The notes: generated from the letters alone by a model not told the origin. A stretch of 64,000 bases of DNA from Bradyrhizobium sp. LMTR 3 (GCF_001693485.1 NZ_MAXC01000023.1:310001-374000), one strand, 5' to 3'; shown: positions 44,069 to 52,284, counted from the first letter of the stretch. Numbers and translations: made by a program.

Positions 44069-44344
44069 CTATTCCTCTTCAAGATCTTCGAGCCTGACAC
44101 CACGTCCAGCGCTCAAGCTGCTGCGCGCCTGCTCAATGCGGCGCAAGAAGCGCGGGTCATGTTCGAGACGGTATTCGAACCAGTCTTCTTCCGATTCGAA
44201 GCCGATCAGTACGCCCGCCGGTTTGCCATGGCGGGTTATGACGATCTCCTGAGTCTCCGCCTCGCGGAGAAACCGTGACAGATCGTCCTTGATCTCGGAT
44301 AGGGGAACTTCCTTCATCCCGGATTTCCGAATTGTGCGAGCCAT
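44069..44344 (-). CDS. Phd/YefM-type antitoxin
   Basis: 91 aa. The N-terminal Phd/YefM fold reads KEVPLSEIKDDLSRFLREAE then IVITRHGKPAGVLIGFESEE, the classic DNA-binding antitoxin pattern, with an acidic C-terminal tail that would wrap the toxin. Its start lies inside the 3' end of the toxin gene (31-nt overlap), so the antitoxin is the second cistron. It would neutralise the RelE-like toxin and repress the operon. Confidence 0.88.
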   Translation of the reverse strand: MARTIRKSGMKEVPLSEIKDDLSRFLREAETQEIVITRHGKPAGVLIGFESEEDWFEYRLEHDPRFLRRIEQARSSLSAGRGVRLEDLEEE

Positions 44345-44607
44345 GACTCAGCCTCCGATTTGGCCACGATCGCTAAAACTTCGACGGTCGTGCCGGAAAC
44401 ATCATAGAACACCCGGATTTCGTCTACACGCAGCCGATATTGCGGATGGCGCAAGCCTCGCAGCCGTTTAATGCGACTGCGGCTTGCTTTTTCGGGCTCG
44501 TGCCGTAGATGCGTCTCGAGCGCGGTCCGCACCGTAGCTCGAACATTCGCTGTCAGCCTCTTGAGGTCTTCGACGGCTTCCGGAGCAAGTACGATGACGA
44601 AGGGCAT
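44314..44607 (-). CDS. RelE/ParE superfamily toxin
   Basis: 97 aa. VIVLAPEAVEDLKRLTANVR at the N-terminus, the basic core SRSRIKRLRGLRHPQYRLRV, and EIRVFYDVSGTTVEVLAIVA fit the RelE/ParE fold; the Arg-rich centre is the usual RNA-contacting surface of RelE mRNA interferases. It is first in the operon, ahead of its Phd/YefM antitoxin. Confidence 0.88.
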   Translation of the reverse strand: MPFVIVLAPEAVEDLKRLTANVRATVRTALETHLRHEPEKASRSRIKRLRGLRHPQYRLRVDEIRVFYDVSGTTVEVLAIVAKSEAESWLAQFGNPG

Positions 44608-44670
44608 TCTGGCCAGATTATAGCCAGAATTGCGCGAACGTCAAACGGCGAGCATCATCGGCGTCAGCGT

Positions 44671-45819
44671 TCAGTTCAGCCGCGCGCCGATCCCCGTGAG
44701 CACGCGATAGTCCGGCTTGGACTGAATGCCGTTGTGCTGGTTGATGACCGGCACGCCGACGGAGACGAAGCCGGAGAAGCGATCGAAGCCCACTCGCACG
44801 CCGGGCGAGAGATAGACCGTGGTGCCGCCCGAATTGGGATCCGGAATGCCGGCGATGCGTTGCTTGTCGTGCCATTCGCCATTGAGCTCGAGAACGAGAT
44901 CGAGCGTGTACGGCGTCTTCTTCATGTCGCTGTGGTCGTGATTGGCGTGATAGAGACAATGCTCCTGCAACTGGTTGCGCGGCTGCATGCAGTATTCGTG
45001 CAGCTCCACCTCTTTCGCCGAGCCGGTTGGCCCGACCAGGCGATACGACACGGCGGTCCCGAACAGGAAGCGGTCGCCGAGATTGGTGTCCTGCGTGCCC
45101 GTGCTGATCAGGTAATAGAGGCCGCTCACGTCGAACGACCAGCGGCCGGCGCGCTTGGTGACGGCGGCGCCGAACAGGCCATCCCACGAGCCGGAGCCCG
45201 GCTGAAATTGGGCTTGGAAGAGTTGGCCGGCGGCGTCACGCTGGTTGGTGCTGCCGGTCGGCGCCTTGAAACCGAACAGCACGGCGGCCGACGTCCCGCT
45301 CTGCGCGTTGCTGTGGAAACGATATTGCCCGAGCATGGTGACGTCGCCGAAGCCTGCGGAGTTGCCTCGCCGGTTGATGCCATCGGGGCTCATCAGGCTG
45401 CCCATGTCGCTCGCATCCATCATGCCCATATGGCCGCCGCTCAGCATGTCCTCGCCGGGCTCACTGATACCTGAGCGGCGAACGCCGGCTGCGCGAACGG
45501 CAACCGTCAGGTCGTTGGTGACGCCATAGGCGACCGAAAGCGATACGCTATCGATCGAGCGGATCGAATGTGCGTGCGTGCCCCGGCTTGCTGCGGCGAG
45601 CAGATCGGCGTCGCTGAGCTGACCCAGTCGGATGAATTCGTAGCGAATTGATGCAGCGAACATTCCTTCGGCAAGCGTGTCGGCCGAGATGGTGTTGATG
45701 GGGCCGCCGCTGCCGGTGTTGCCCCCGCCGCCGGGATGATGCGCTTCTGCGGGAGAGGTGAGAAAAAGTATCATGGATGAAAAGATGCCGGCCGCGGGCC
45801 GTCTAAGATACGCACGCAC
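44671..45819 (-). CDS. Outer-membrane protein, His/Met-rich, putative transporter (phenol-MetA-like)
   Basis: 382 aa with a signal peptide ending near TSPAEA; the mature chain starts HHPGGGGNTGSGGP. Alternating beta-strand pattern with a C-terminal strand (DYRVLTGIGARLN) and DNGE-poor loops suggests a beta-barrel of the MetA-pathway/porin-like group. Two metal-binding-like patches: GGHMGMMDASDMGSLM (Met/His) and CLYHANHDHSDMKK (His). It is divergent from a PCuAC copper chaperone gene, so copper handling is a plausible but unproven role. Confidence 0.75.
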   Translation of the reverse strand: MRAYLRRPAAGIFSSMILFLTSPAEAHHPGGGGNTGSGGPINTISADTLAEGMFAASIRYEFIRLGQLSDADLLAAASRGTHAHSIRSIDSVSLSVAYGVTNDLTVAVRAAGVRRSGISEPGEDMLSGGHMGMMDASDMGSLMSPDGINRRGNSAGFGDVTMLGQYRFHSNAQSGTSAAVLFGFKAPTGSTNQRDAAGQLFQAQFQPGSGSWDGLFGAAVTKRAGRWSFDVSGLYYLISTGTQDTNLGDRFLFGTAVSYRLVGPTGSAKEVELHEYCMQPRNQLQEHCLYHANHDHSDMKKTPYTLDLVLELNGEWHDKQRIAGIPDPNSGGTTVYLSPGVRVGFDRFSGFVSVGVPVINQHNGIQSKPDYRVLTGIGARLN

Positions 45820-46160
45820 ATACGCCCCCTGTACTCACTGTCCGGCGATTAGCCATCGCAATCCGGCGCGAGATTGACTGGATCGTGCGAGAAGCGCGGC
45901 TTGCCTGCGACCGAAGGGAAGCGGAAAAGCGAACGCGCCATCGCGGGCGCGACGTCAGTGTGGCTGTCGCGTGTTGGGCGAATGACGAAAGAGACGCAAT
46001 CCGTTGCTTGGTTGCATATCCGAGGTCACTCGCGTCGCGCCGCAGTGGCCGCAATCACGTCGGGCAGTGGCCGTAATCACGGCGAGCGCCAGCCGTAATC
46101 GCGTCCGATTGATTCCCTACACGCTTCACGGTCCAGCGCGCGTATCGGAGTAGGACAATT
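45820..46160. other. Divergent intergenic region of the possible copper pair
   Basis: 341 bp between the outer-membrane gene and the PCuAC gene. Open frames here are short and unrelated to known families. The only structure noted is the set of 22-bp direct repeats at 46042-46107. Confidence 0.6.
46042..46107 (+). repeat. Three 22-bp direct repeats (iterons) upstream of the PCuAC gene
   Basis: Units at 46042-46063 and 46064-46085 differ at 3 of 22 positions (first: GCAGTGGCCGCAATCACG...). A third, weaker unit at 46086-46107 keeps the core GCCGTAATC in the same phase. A period of 22 bp is close to two helical turns, so proteins bound to the cores would lie on one face of the DNA. Confidence 0.75.
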
Positions 46161-46670
46161 ATGACAAGTATCGTCAGGGATATCTTTGTGTTTGTGACCG
46201 CGGCTATTTTTGTCGCAGCGAGTTTGCTCATTGCGACCAGCGCCAACGCGCACGAGTACAAGGTCGGCGCGCTCGACATCGGCCACCCCTGGTCGCGCCC
46301 GACCCCGAAAGACGCCAATATCGCGGGCGGCTATCTCACCATCACCAACAAGGGAAAGACCGCGGATCGTCTGATCGGCGGCACCTCGCCCGCGGCAAGC
46401 CAGATCGAGGTGCACGAGGTGGTCGATGCTGACGGTATGGCGAAGACGCGTCCGCTCGCGAACGGTCTCGAGATCAAGCCCGGCAAGACCGTGGAGCTCA
46501 AGCCCGGCGCGTATCGCATCCTGCTGATGGGCCTCAAGGAGCCGTTCCTGATCGGCCAGAAGGTGAAGGGCACGCTGGTGTTCGAGAAAGCGGGGCCCGT
46601 CGACATCATCTACAACGTCGAGGAAAACGCCGGAGCCGCCGTGAGTGGTGTCGCGCACAAGCACCATTAG
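46161..46670 (+). CDS. PCu(A)C-type periplasmic copper chaperone with altered metal site
   Basis: 169 aa. Signal peptide ends near TSANA. The PCuAC fold is clear: GHPWSRPTPKDANIAGGYLT and LEIKPGKTVELKPGAYRILL. These proteins deliver Cu(I) to the CuA site of cytochrome oxidase. Of the usual ligands, His85 (EVHEVV) and Met93 are present, but the His-x-Met pair is Arg119-Ile-Leu121, with only Met123 left nearby. The C-terminus HKHH could compensate. A paralogue with different metal use, or a loss of Cu(I) binding, is possible. Confidence 0.88.
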   Translation: MTSIVRDIFVFVTAAIFVAASLLIATSANAHEYKVGALDIGHPWSRPTPKDANIAGGYLTITNKGKTADRLIGGTSPAASQIEVHEVVDADGMAKTRPLANGLEIKPGKTVELKPGAYRILLMGLKEPFLIGQKVKGTLVFEKAGPVDIIYNVEENAGAAVSGVAHKHH

Positions 46671-47219
46671 CGCGGCACGCTGCCCCGCGCCGGACCAAGC
46701 GAGGGCTGACTGAAAGAAGATTGAGGCAACAAGCCGTCGCCGACAGCGGCGGCCGATCCTAGAACCCGTTACTCTTCATGGGGAATACTGGTCCGTGTCC
46801 AGCTCAAGCCAACTGTCGCTCGCTACCCCCGGCACGCCGCAAGCGTCGCCACGAGTAACGCCAGTCGCCTTGCAGTCCGTCTCCGCGGTCCTATCAGCAT
46901 CGCTTCTCGGAATTGGGGTGGCTTACTGTGCCTGCACGTTGTTGATTCCTGCCGTCGCGCGTGAGGGGAGCAGTGCGTCGTTACTTTCGGCTGACGGTCG
47001 TTCGCAGGATGTCATCTGTTCAAGCGACACGTCTTCGGCGCCACCGCAGACGGCTCGCACGGATGAGTGAATGTTCGGGAGGCTGCAGCGCGTCCGCTCG
47101 ATGCCCGTCCGCCATCAACAGTTCGGAAACCACGCGCAATCTCTGCCTGTCGCGCTAACCAATCGAAAATCGTTCTGCCGCAAGTTCGTCTCCGGGAAAA
47201 GAAATGGGGAGATCCGAAG
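46671..47219. other. Region with one doubtful small frame
   Basis: 549 bp. A GTG-started frame at 46795-47070 would encode 91 aa with one hydrophobic helix (VLSASLLGIGVAYCACTLLI) in a Ser/Thr/Pro-rich chain. It has no clear ribosome-binding site and I recognise no family, so it is not called as a gene. Nothing else is apparent. Confidence 0.35.
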
Positions 47220-47444
47220 ATGAACGGCCTGGCCATCATGGAAAACGTTCGCCGCTACCGCACCATCGCGTCGCTGTGCCGGCAGACCGCAGCCTACCGG
47301 CCGCGGCATAGCTGTTCGCTGCTGGCGCAAGCCAGCGAGTGGGAGCATCGCGCCGTCGCGGAGCTGGAAGCCTATTTTGAGGCTTTCTGTCACGCGGCTT
47401 CCGGCAATGCACCTGCGCACTCGGCGAGCTACGCCGTGAACTGA
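47220..47444 (+). CDS. Small conserved hypothetical protein
   Basis: 74 aa from the ATG at 47220, preceded by GGGGAG. The chain starts MNGLAIMENVRRYRTIASLC and continues RQTAAYRPRHSCSLLAQASE, then a helix WEHRAVAELEAYFEAF. Small ENVRRYR...CRQTAA proteins are familiar from Bradyrhizobium genomes but are uncharacterised. It reads toward fabA, convergent with it. Confidence 0.6.
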   Translation: MNGLAIMENVRRYRTIASLCRQTAAYRPRHSCSLLAQASEWEHRAVAELEAYFEAFCHAASGNAPAHSASYAVN

Positions 47445-47608
47445 CGGCAGGCGCTCCGGAAGCGGATGCGTCTTAAGTTAACGAAAACTAGCTAGGGCGG
47501 CGTGGGTAAGATCTACCTCCGCCGTTTCAGATGGGTCACCCGATCGATCAAGCGAACTTTGTTAACCGCGATACGATCGAGTTCGTCGCCCGCACCCCGG
47601 GCCGCCTG

Positions 47609-48145
47609 TCAGCTCGCGGACGCGATCAGCCCGACTCTCATATCCCTGGCGATATAGACGCATATGTCGTCGGCAAAGACACGGCCGTTCGCAATACCAA
47701 CGGCCAGTTTACCGCGCCGGACATGGCGCATGCTGACCTCGTAGCGAACGCGCTTGACGTCTGGCTTGATGTCGCCTCGGAATTTCACCTCGCCGACGCC
47801 GACCGCGCGGCCTTTGCCCGGTGAGCCCGACCAGCCGAGCCAATAGCCGATGATCTGCCACATGGCATCCAGACCCAGACACCCCGGCATCACCGGATCG
47901 CCGCGAAAGTGACAGTCAAAAAACCAGAGGTCAGGCGTGATATCGAGTTCGCCGATGACGTGGCCCCTGCCGAATTCGCCGCCGTCCACGCTGATCTCGA
48001 TGATGCGGTCCATCATCAGCATGGGCGGTGCCGGGAGCTGAGCATTGCCCGGGCCGAAATAGCCGCCTTCGCTCGACTTGAGCAGATCCTCTCTTGTGTA
48101 GGCCGATTGCGGAGCGTGAAAGTTGCGCGGGTCGGACATGGCCAT
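47609..48145 (-). CDS. fabA: 3-hydroxydecanoyl-ACP dehydratase
   Basis: Dehydrates 3-hydroxyacyl-ACP and isomerises trans-2- to cis-3-decenoyl-ACP, the branch point to unsaturated fatty acids. 178 aa from the ATG at 48145, which has AGAGGTG upstream; E. coli FabA has 172. The active-site His and Asp are in FFDCHFRGDPVMPGCLGLDA, preceded by PPMLMMDRIIEISVDGG. Unlike the usual rhizobial fabA-fabB(-fabI) operon, no fabB follows here, so this may be a stand-alone copy. Confidence 0.94.
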   Translation of the reverse strand: MAMSDPRNFHAPQSAYTREDLLKSSEGGYFGPGNAQLPAPPMLMMDRIIEISVDGGEFGRGHVIGELDITPDLWFFDCHFRGDPVMPGCLGLDAMWQIIGYWLGWSGSPGKGRAVGVGEVKFRGDIKPDVKRVRYEVSMRHVRRGKLAVGIANGRVFADDICVYIARDMRVGLIASAS

Positions 48146-48348
48146 GTCACCTCTGAGGATGTTTGGTGGGTGGTTGTCGACGTTCACGGCCGCCTTTTCG
48201 ACGCCGGAGCCTGGCGGCAGGCGCAGGGCGCCCGCCATGAACGCCCAGATTTCATCCGTGAGTTTGCCAGGATCGGGTCGCTGCCGGCGCGAAACTTCTT
48301 ATGGTCTGCTGCCTTATCAACACATTGTGGATTCAATGAATCTGGCTG

Positions 48349-49677
48349 ATGACTGTTGGGTCGATCCGGATGCCGAAGACCTTGCGCCCGATCGTGTCGT
48401 TGCTCCTGGGGCTCGCGTTCCTGCTGGCGGGCAGCGGCCTGCAGTTCACGTTGCTGCCATTGCGCGGCAGCGCGGAAGGTTTTGACGATCTTGCGCTCGG
48501 TGTCATCAGCTCGGCCTATTACGTCGGCTTCGTCAGTGGCTGTCTGGTCGCGCCTTATCTGATCCAGCGCGCGGGACACATTCGCGCTTTTACAGCGATG
48601 GTGGCGGTGGCGGCTGCCGTGGCGCTTGCCCACGCGCTCGCGCCGGTGGTCGTGGCCTGGATAGTTTTCCGCGGCGTAACCGGCCTCTGCCTCGCCGGTC
48701 TCTACCTGGTGGTCGAGAGCTGGCTCAACGATCGCGCCTCCAACGAGACTCGCGGGCTCGTGCTGTCGGCTTACGTGGTGGTCAATTATGGCGCCATCAC
48801 ATTTGGTCAGGCTCTGGTAACGCTTTATCCGATCGCTGAGGCCGGAAACTTCATGGTGGCCGCCATGCTTTCCTCGCTGGCCATCGTTCCGGTGGCCCTG
48901 ACCCGTGCGGCGCAACCAGCACCGATTACCACGGTCAGCTTTCGCGTCGGACAGCTATACCGCGCGGCACCCGTCGCGCTGGTCGCAAGTTTCATGATTG
49001 GCGCGGCTAACGGTGCATTCTGGGGCCTTGCGCCGCTGTCGGCCGCCGGCAGCGGCCTCAGCATCGATCAGGTGGCGCTGTTCATGAGTACGGCGGTGCT
49101 GGCAGGAGCGATCGTCCAGTGGCCGGTAGGCCGTCTGTCCGACCGCGTCGATCGCCGCCTCGTGCTGCTCGTTCTCTTGATCGGAGCCGCCGCCGCGGGC
49201 GTTGCCTCATGGCTGATCTCCGCATCCGGAATGATGCTGCTGCTATTCGGCATTCTCTTCGGGGCGCTCGCGCTGCCCGGCTATTCGCTTGCCGCGGCTC
49301 ATGCCTATGACAAGACCCCAGCGAGTGATGTGGTACCGATCGCCGCCACAATCCTGCTCACCAACGGCCTCGGTTCAGTGGTCGGGCCGCTCATTGCCGC
49401 TGCCTTCATGTCGGCGGAAGGGCCACGCGCCCTGTTCCTGTTCACCGCGATGGTCCAGGCGTTGCTTGCGGCCTACGTTTTGTATCGCACGCAGGTGCAG
49501 GTCGCGCTCGCTTCGCCACAGAAGACCGACTTCGATCTTGCCGCGACAGCACTCGTGGGCACGGTGGTCACGCACGATGCGCTGGACCCGGCCGATCCCT
49601 CGATTATTATCCCGGAGGCCTATGCGCGCGCGCCCATGCAAGCCGATGCCAGATCGATTCCATCGTCGGAGAGCTGA
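48349..49677 (+). CDS. Major facilitator superfamily transporter (YcaD-like)
   Basis: 442 aa with 12 membrane segments followed by a ~60-residue hydrophilic tail. It starts MPKTLRPIVSLLLGLAFLLA (preceded by seven codons, with a second ATG at 48370). VESWLNDRASNETRGLVLSA in the central loop and WPVGRLSDRVDRRLVLLVLL (motif A in the second half) match the YcaD/MFS group. The substrate is unknown. Divergent from fabA. Confidence 0.88.
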   Translation: MTVGSIRMPKTLRPIVSLLLGLAFLLAGSGLQFTLLPLRGSAEGFDDLALGVISSAYYVGFVSGCLVAPYLIQRAGHIRAFTAMVAVAAAVALAHALAPVVVAWIVFRGVTGLCLAGLYLVVESWLNDRASNETRGLVLSAYVVVNYGAITFGQALVTLYPIAEAGNFMVAAMLSSLAIVPVALTRAAQPAPITTVSFRVGQLYRAAPVALVASFMIGAANGAFWGLAPLSAAGSGLSIDQVALFMSTAVLAGAIVQWPVGRLSDRVDRRLVLLVLLIGAAAAGVASWLISASGMMLLLFGILFGALALPGYSLAAAHAYDKTPASDVVPIAATILLTNGLGSVVGPLIAAAFMSAEGPRALFLFTAMVQALLAAYVLYRTQVQVALASPQKTDFDLAATALVGTVVTHDALDPADPSIIIPEAYARAPMQADARSIPSSES

Positions 49678-49753
49678 CCTTGGGCTCGCCGGTTGACGCG
49701 GCGTCAGGCGCCGAACTCCATCCTGATGACCACGGCACGTCGAGGGGGCCGAC

Positions 49754-50398
49754 ATGCATCCGGATAACCGCAAGAAACTCAACGACCGCGTGATCAGAGC
49801 TGCTGAGGTGGCGCTCGCAGCCCAGAAGTATGTGAGTCCCGTCGACGTGCTGGTCGGGATCGGATGGCTCGATCCCGGGGCACTCAAGCGTTGGCGGCAG
49901 GGGCAGGTCGACTATCTCGAGCGGGTCACGCAGACCAATCTGCCGCGCATTTCGGAGGCCATGAAGCTGTTTCGGTCGTGTGCGACCGCGAAAGGGCTAA
50001 TCCCAAGCGAGACGCATTATGTTGCGCGGACACCGTCGCGGCAGACGCTGCGCTTCAGCAAGAGCGGGAACCCGACGATTGAAAGATTGTACCGCACCCA
50101 TTGGATTTCGGACGAGCTTTCCGAGAAGAAGCGAGAGCGCTTGGTGGAGAGGACGAGCCGCGCGCCCGAGCTGGTAGTGATCCAACCACTGAACGACACC
50201 TGGAAATGCCACCGCTGCGGCGGAACGGCTGATCTTCTCATCATGGAAAGCCCCGGCCCGGCGTGCATGCGATGCACAGGTCTCGCCGATCTTGAATTTT
50301 TGGGGGCCGGGAATGCACTGCTCACGCGTCGGGTGAAGGCAAAGAGCCCGAGGCATGCCGTGGTGGTACGCTTCAGCAAGACCCCGGGGCCGCTATGA
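49754..50398 (+). CDS. Zinc-ribbon hypothetical protein, apparently frameshifted and truncated
   Basis: 214 aa as read. A helical N-terminal half (LDPGALKRWRQGQVDYLERV) and a C-x-x-C...C-x-x-C zinc ribbon at residues 152-174 (KCHRCGG and CMRCTGLADL). It ends abruptly after AVVVRFSKTPGPL. One base out of frame, the DNA continues with RYERQGLLVEPHALAEAERE, which fits the continuation of the DUF2293-type proteins I know with this N-terminus. The shift lies in ACCCCGGGGC at 50381-50390. The C-terminal DUF2293 domain is absent; the repeat-flanked TA island begins shortly after. Confidence 0.7.
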   Translation: MHPDNRKKLNDRVIRAAEVALAAQKYVSPVDVLVGIGWLDPGALKRWRQGQVDYLERVTQTNLPRISEAMKLFRSCATAKGLIPSETHYVARTPSRQTLRFSKSGNPTIERLYRTHWISDELSEKKRERLVERTSRAPELVVIQPLNDTWKCHRCGGTADLLIMESPGPACMRCTGLADLEFLGAGNALLTRRVKAKSPRHAVVVRFSKTPGPL

Positions 50399-50474
50399 AC
50401 GACAAGGTCTGCTGGTCGAGCCGCACGCTTTAGCGGAGGCGGAACGTGAACTTGGCCAGCAGAGCCACGATTAA
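50391..50474 (+). pseudogene. Out-of-frame continuation of the zinc-ribbon gene
   Basis: 28 codons beginning RYERQGLLVEPHALAEAERE and ending QQSHD-stop, in the frame one base off from the preceding gene. It joins smoothly to the protein sequence if one base in the C4G4 run is removed. Either a real frameshift or a sequencing error. Confidence 0.6.
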
Positions 50475-50503
50475 CTCGTCGCAAGCGTGAGCCCGGCAAC
50501 AAT

Positions 50504-50556
50504 GCGCGCCGCGGCCGATGAAGATGGGCACTATTGCTTCGCCGCGTGGTGCTATG
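50504..50556 (+). repeat. Left direct repeat flanking the HigBA-like module
   Basis: 40 identical bases starting GCGCGCCGCGGCCGATGAAG, then a 2-bp difference and 10 further identical bases (TGGTGCTATG), shared with 51427-51477 in the same orientation. Confidence 0.9.
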
Positions 50557-50655
50557 ATGCTGCGGCCCATCGCTCGCTCCAATCGATTAGTCCACGACGG
50601 TCTGCGATTTCAACTTCGCCCCTTGCACGGTCGCTGCGCGTTGCCCCAATTTGGT

Positions 50656-50991
50656 TCACGCGACCCGGCGCCGCTTTGATGTCTGTTCATTCGCCGCCGG
50701 GCGTGCTGAAAGAGTTAGACCCAGGGCGCGAACAATGCGCATGACCGTGCCGAATTCGGGATTGCCAGTCTCCCCGAGCGCTTTGTACAGACTCTCTCGG
50801 TTCAGGCCAGCCCTCTTGGCAATCTCGCCCATGCCGCGTGCACGTGCAACGAGACCAAGCGCGTCACGCACGAAATCCGCGTCACCGGATTCGAGCGCTG
50901 CCGCTATATAGGCAACCTGACGCTCTTCGGTATCGAGATAGTCGGCGGCGTCAAATCGTGTTGTCTTTGCTATCGTTGTCTTGGGCATCAC
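50656..50991 (-). CDS. HigA-like addiction-module antidote (HTH) protein
   Basis: 111 aa. The N-terminus TTRFDAADYLDTEERQVAYI and the HTH part MGEIAKRAGLNRESLYKALG are typical of the probable addiction-module antidote group. A basic C-terminal tail (SKRRRVA) follows. The ATG overlaps the stop of the toxin gene (ATGA), so the pair is translationally coupled. It should bind both toxin and operon promoter. Confidence 0.9.
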   Translation of the reverse strand: MMPKTTIAKTTRFDAADYLDTEERQVAYIAAALESGDADFVRDALGLVARARGMGEIAKRAGLNRESLYKALGETGNPEFGTVMRIVRALGLTLSARPAANEQTSKRRRVA

Positions 50992-51278
50992 AATGTCTCC
51001 GCCAGTTTCTGAGCCCGTTTGATGTCCCGCTGTTGCGTGCGCTTGTCACCGCCGCACAACAGGATCACAATCTCGGCGCCGCGATGCGCATAGTAGATTC
51101 GGTAACCCGGCCCATAGTCGATGCGTATTTCCAGGATGCCCTGACCGACGCTTTTGGTGTCGCCGGGATTCCCCATCTCCATGCGGCGAATGCGACCGAC
51201 AATGCGCGCAGCCGCATTGGCATCCCGGAGGCGGTGCAGCCAGCCCGAAAACTCCTCCGTCTGACGCACCTCGATCAT
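50988..51278 (-). CDS. HigB-like RelE-superfamily toxin
   Basis: 96 aa. It begins IEVRQTEEFSGWLHRLRDAN and contains GILEIRIDYGPGYRIYYAHR and EIVILLCGGDKRTQQRDIKR, the signature of the phage-derived Gp49-like/HigB group within RelE/ParE. First cistron of a two-gene module with its HTH antidote. The module lies between two 50-bp direct repeats. Confidence 0.9.
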   Translation of the reverse strand: MIEVRQTEEFSGWLHRLRDANAAARIVGRIRRMEMGNPGDTKSVGQGILEIRIDYGPGYRIYYAHRGAEIVILLCGGDKRTQQRDIKRAQKLAETL

Positions 51279-51426
51279 GAGGAGGTAACGTAGTCTATGG
51301 GCTACAATGCGTCAAGCGACATTGCGCGCCGAGCATCGAGACTCAGCGGCAACCATAAGGCTGCCGGCGGCTTGATGCGGCACTTGCGCGCCAGTCGGAA
51401 ACGCTGTCGTGAAAAATCGGAGAGTG

Positions 51427-51477
51427 GCGCGCCGCGGCCGATGAAGATGGGCACTATTGCTTCGCCGTGGTGCTATG
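51427..51477 (+). repeat. Right direct repeat flanking the HigBA-like module
   Basis: Same-strand copy of 50504-50556 with a 2-bp gap after base 41. Sequence beyond either end of the match diverges completely. Confidence 0.9.
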
Positions 51478-51574
51478 CCGGCGCAGCAAATTCGCTGATG
51501 ATGTACGCCGTTGCGCGCGGCGATGTGCTCGGTGCCTAAGCAAACGAGGCCCGCAGCCGGTGCCGTCGGGCGCT

Positions 51575-51979
51575 TCAGCGCGGCACGAAAGGCGCTGCCA
51601 GGACCGCGAGCATGCCAAAGGCGGCGATGTTCCAGAACAGCGAGCGGATGAGCGGTATTCCCGATATATAAAGCGCGGTGTAAGCGATGCGCCCGCCGAT
51701 ATAGGCAATCGATCCCCAATGGGTCAGCTCATTGTGAACGCCCGCCGCCTGAACAGTGAGAACCGCCGCGGCAAAGAACGGAAACGTCTCCATGTAGTTG
51801 CGGAAGTTACGGTTGATGCGCCCGGGGATGGGCGTGAGCGGCGGCATCTCGACGTCGCGCGGGCTCGCAGCCCATTTGAGGCCGTACTGCGCGTTTGCGG
51901 CCTGCGCCGCAGCAACGAGCTGAAGGAAGCCCCAAAGAGTTGCTGTTGCCAGCGCTATTAGCTCGAAGCTCATGCCCAT
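51575..51979 (-). CDS. MAPEG family membrane protein
   Basis: 134 aa, four predicted helices. FELIALATATLWGFLQLVAA at the N-terminus, then the family core RINRNFRNYMETFPFFAAAV and GGRIAYTALYISGIPLIRSL. MAPEG proteins include microsomal glutathione transferases; bacterial members are largely uncharacterised. Lies between the TA island and tRNA-Arg. Confidence 0.88.
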   Translation of the reverse strand: MGMSFELIALATATLWGFLQLVAAAQAANAQYGLKWAASPRDVEMPPLTPIPGRINRNFRNYMETFPFFAAAVLTVQAAGVHNELTHWGSIAYIGGRIAYTALYISGIPLIRSLFWNIAAFGMLAVLAAPFVPR

Positions 51980-52197
51980 CCTGTGTCCTCTTCCAAAAAG
52001 GTGCGGCCGGCTTTCAGCATCCCGCGTTACCCCGCATTTCTCGCGAGATTAAGCGCATCGGGGCTGCGAATCAGCGAAAGTTGTTGTGCGCCGGTCGCCA
52101 TGCGGCTGTCGAGGATGTCCGCTTCCGCTCGCGACCTGTTCGGTCGCCGCAAATTCGCAGAATCGGCGAGATTGTGCGCCAATAGCGCATACCGAGC

Positions 52198-52274
52198 TGG
52201 CGCACCCGACACGATTCGAACGTGTGACCTTTGCCTTCGGAGGGCAACGCTCTATCCAGCTGAGCTACGGGTGC
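52198..52274 (-). tRNA. tRNA-Arg (anticodon CCG)
   Basis: On the minus strand the 77-nt cloverleaf runs from GCACCCGTAGCTCAGCTGGA to TCGGGTGCGCCA. The acceptor arm GCACCCG pairs with CGGGTGC, the anticodon arm is TTGCC-CTCCGAA-GGCAA with anticodon CCG, the T-arm contains GTTCGAATC, and CCA is encoded. It reads CGG codons. Confidence 0.95.
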
Positions 52275-52284
52275 AACAGCGCTT

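Noticed and set aside
52198..52274. tRNA-Arg as an integration site for a genomic island
   Set aside because: I found no second copy of the tRNA 3' end and no integrase gene in the window.
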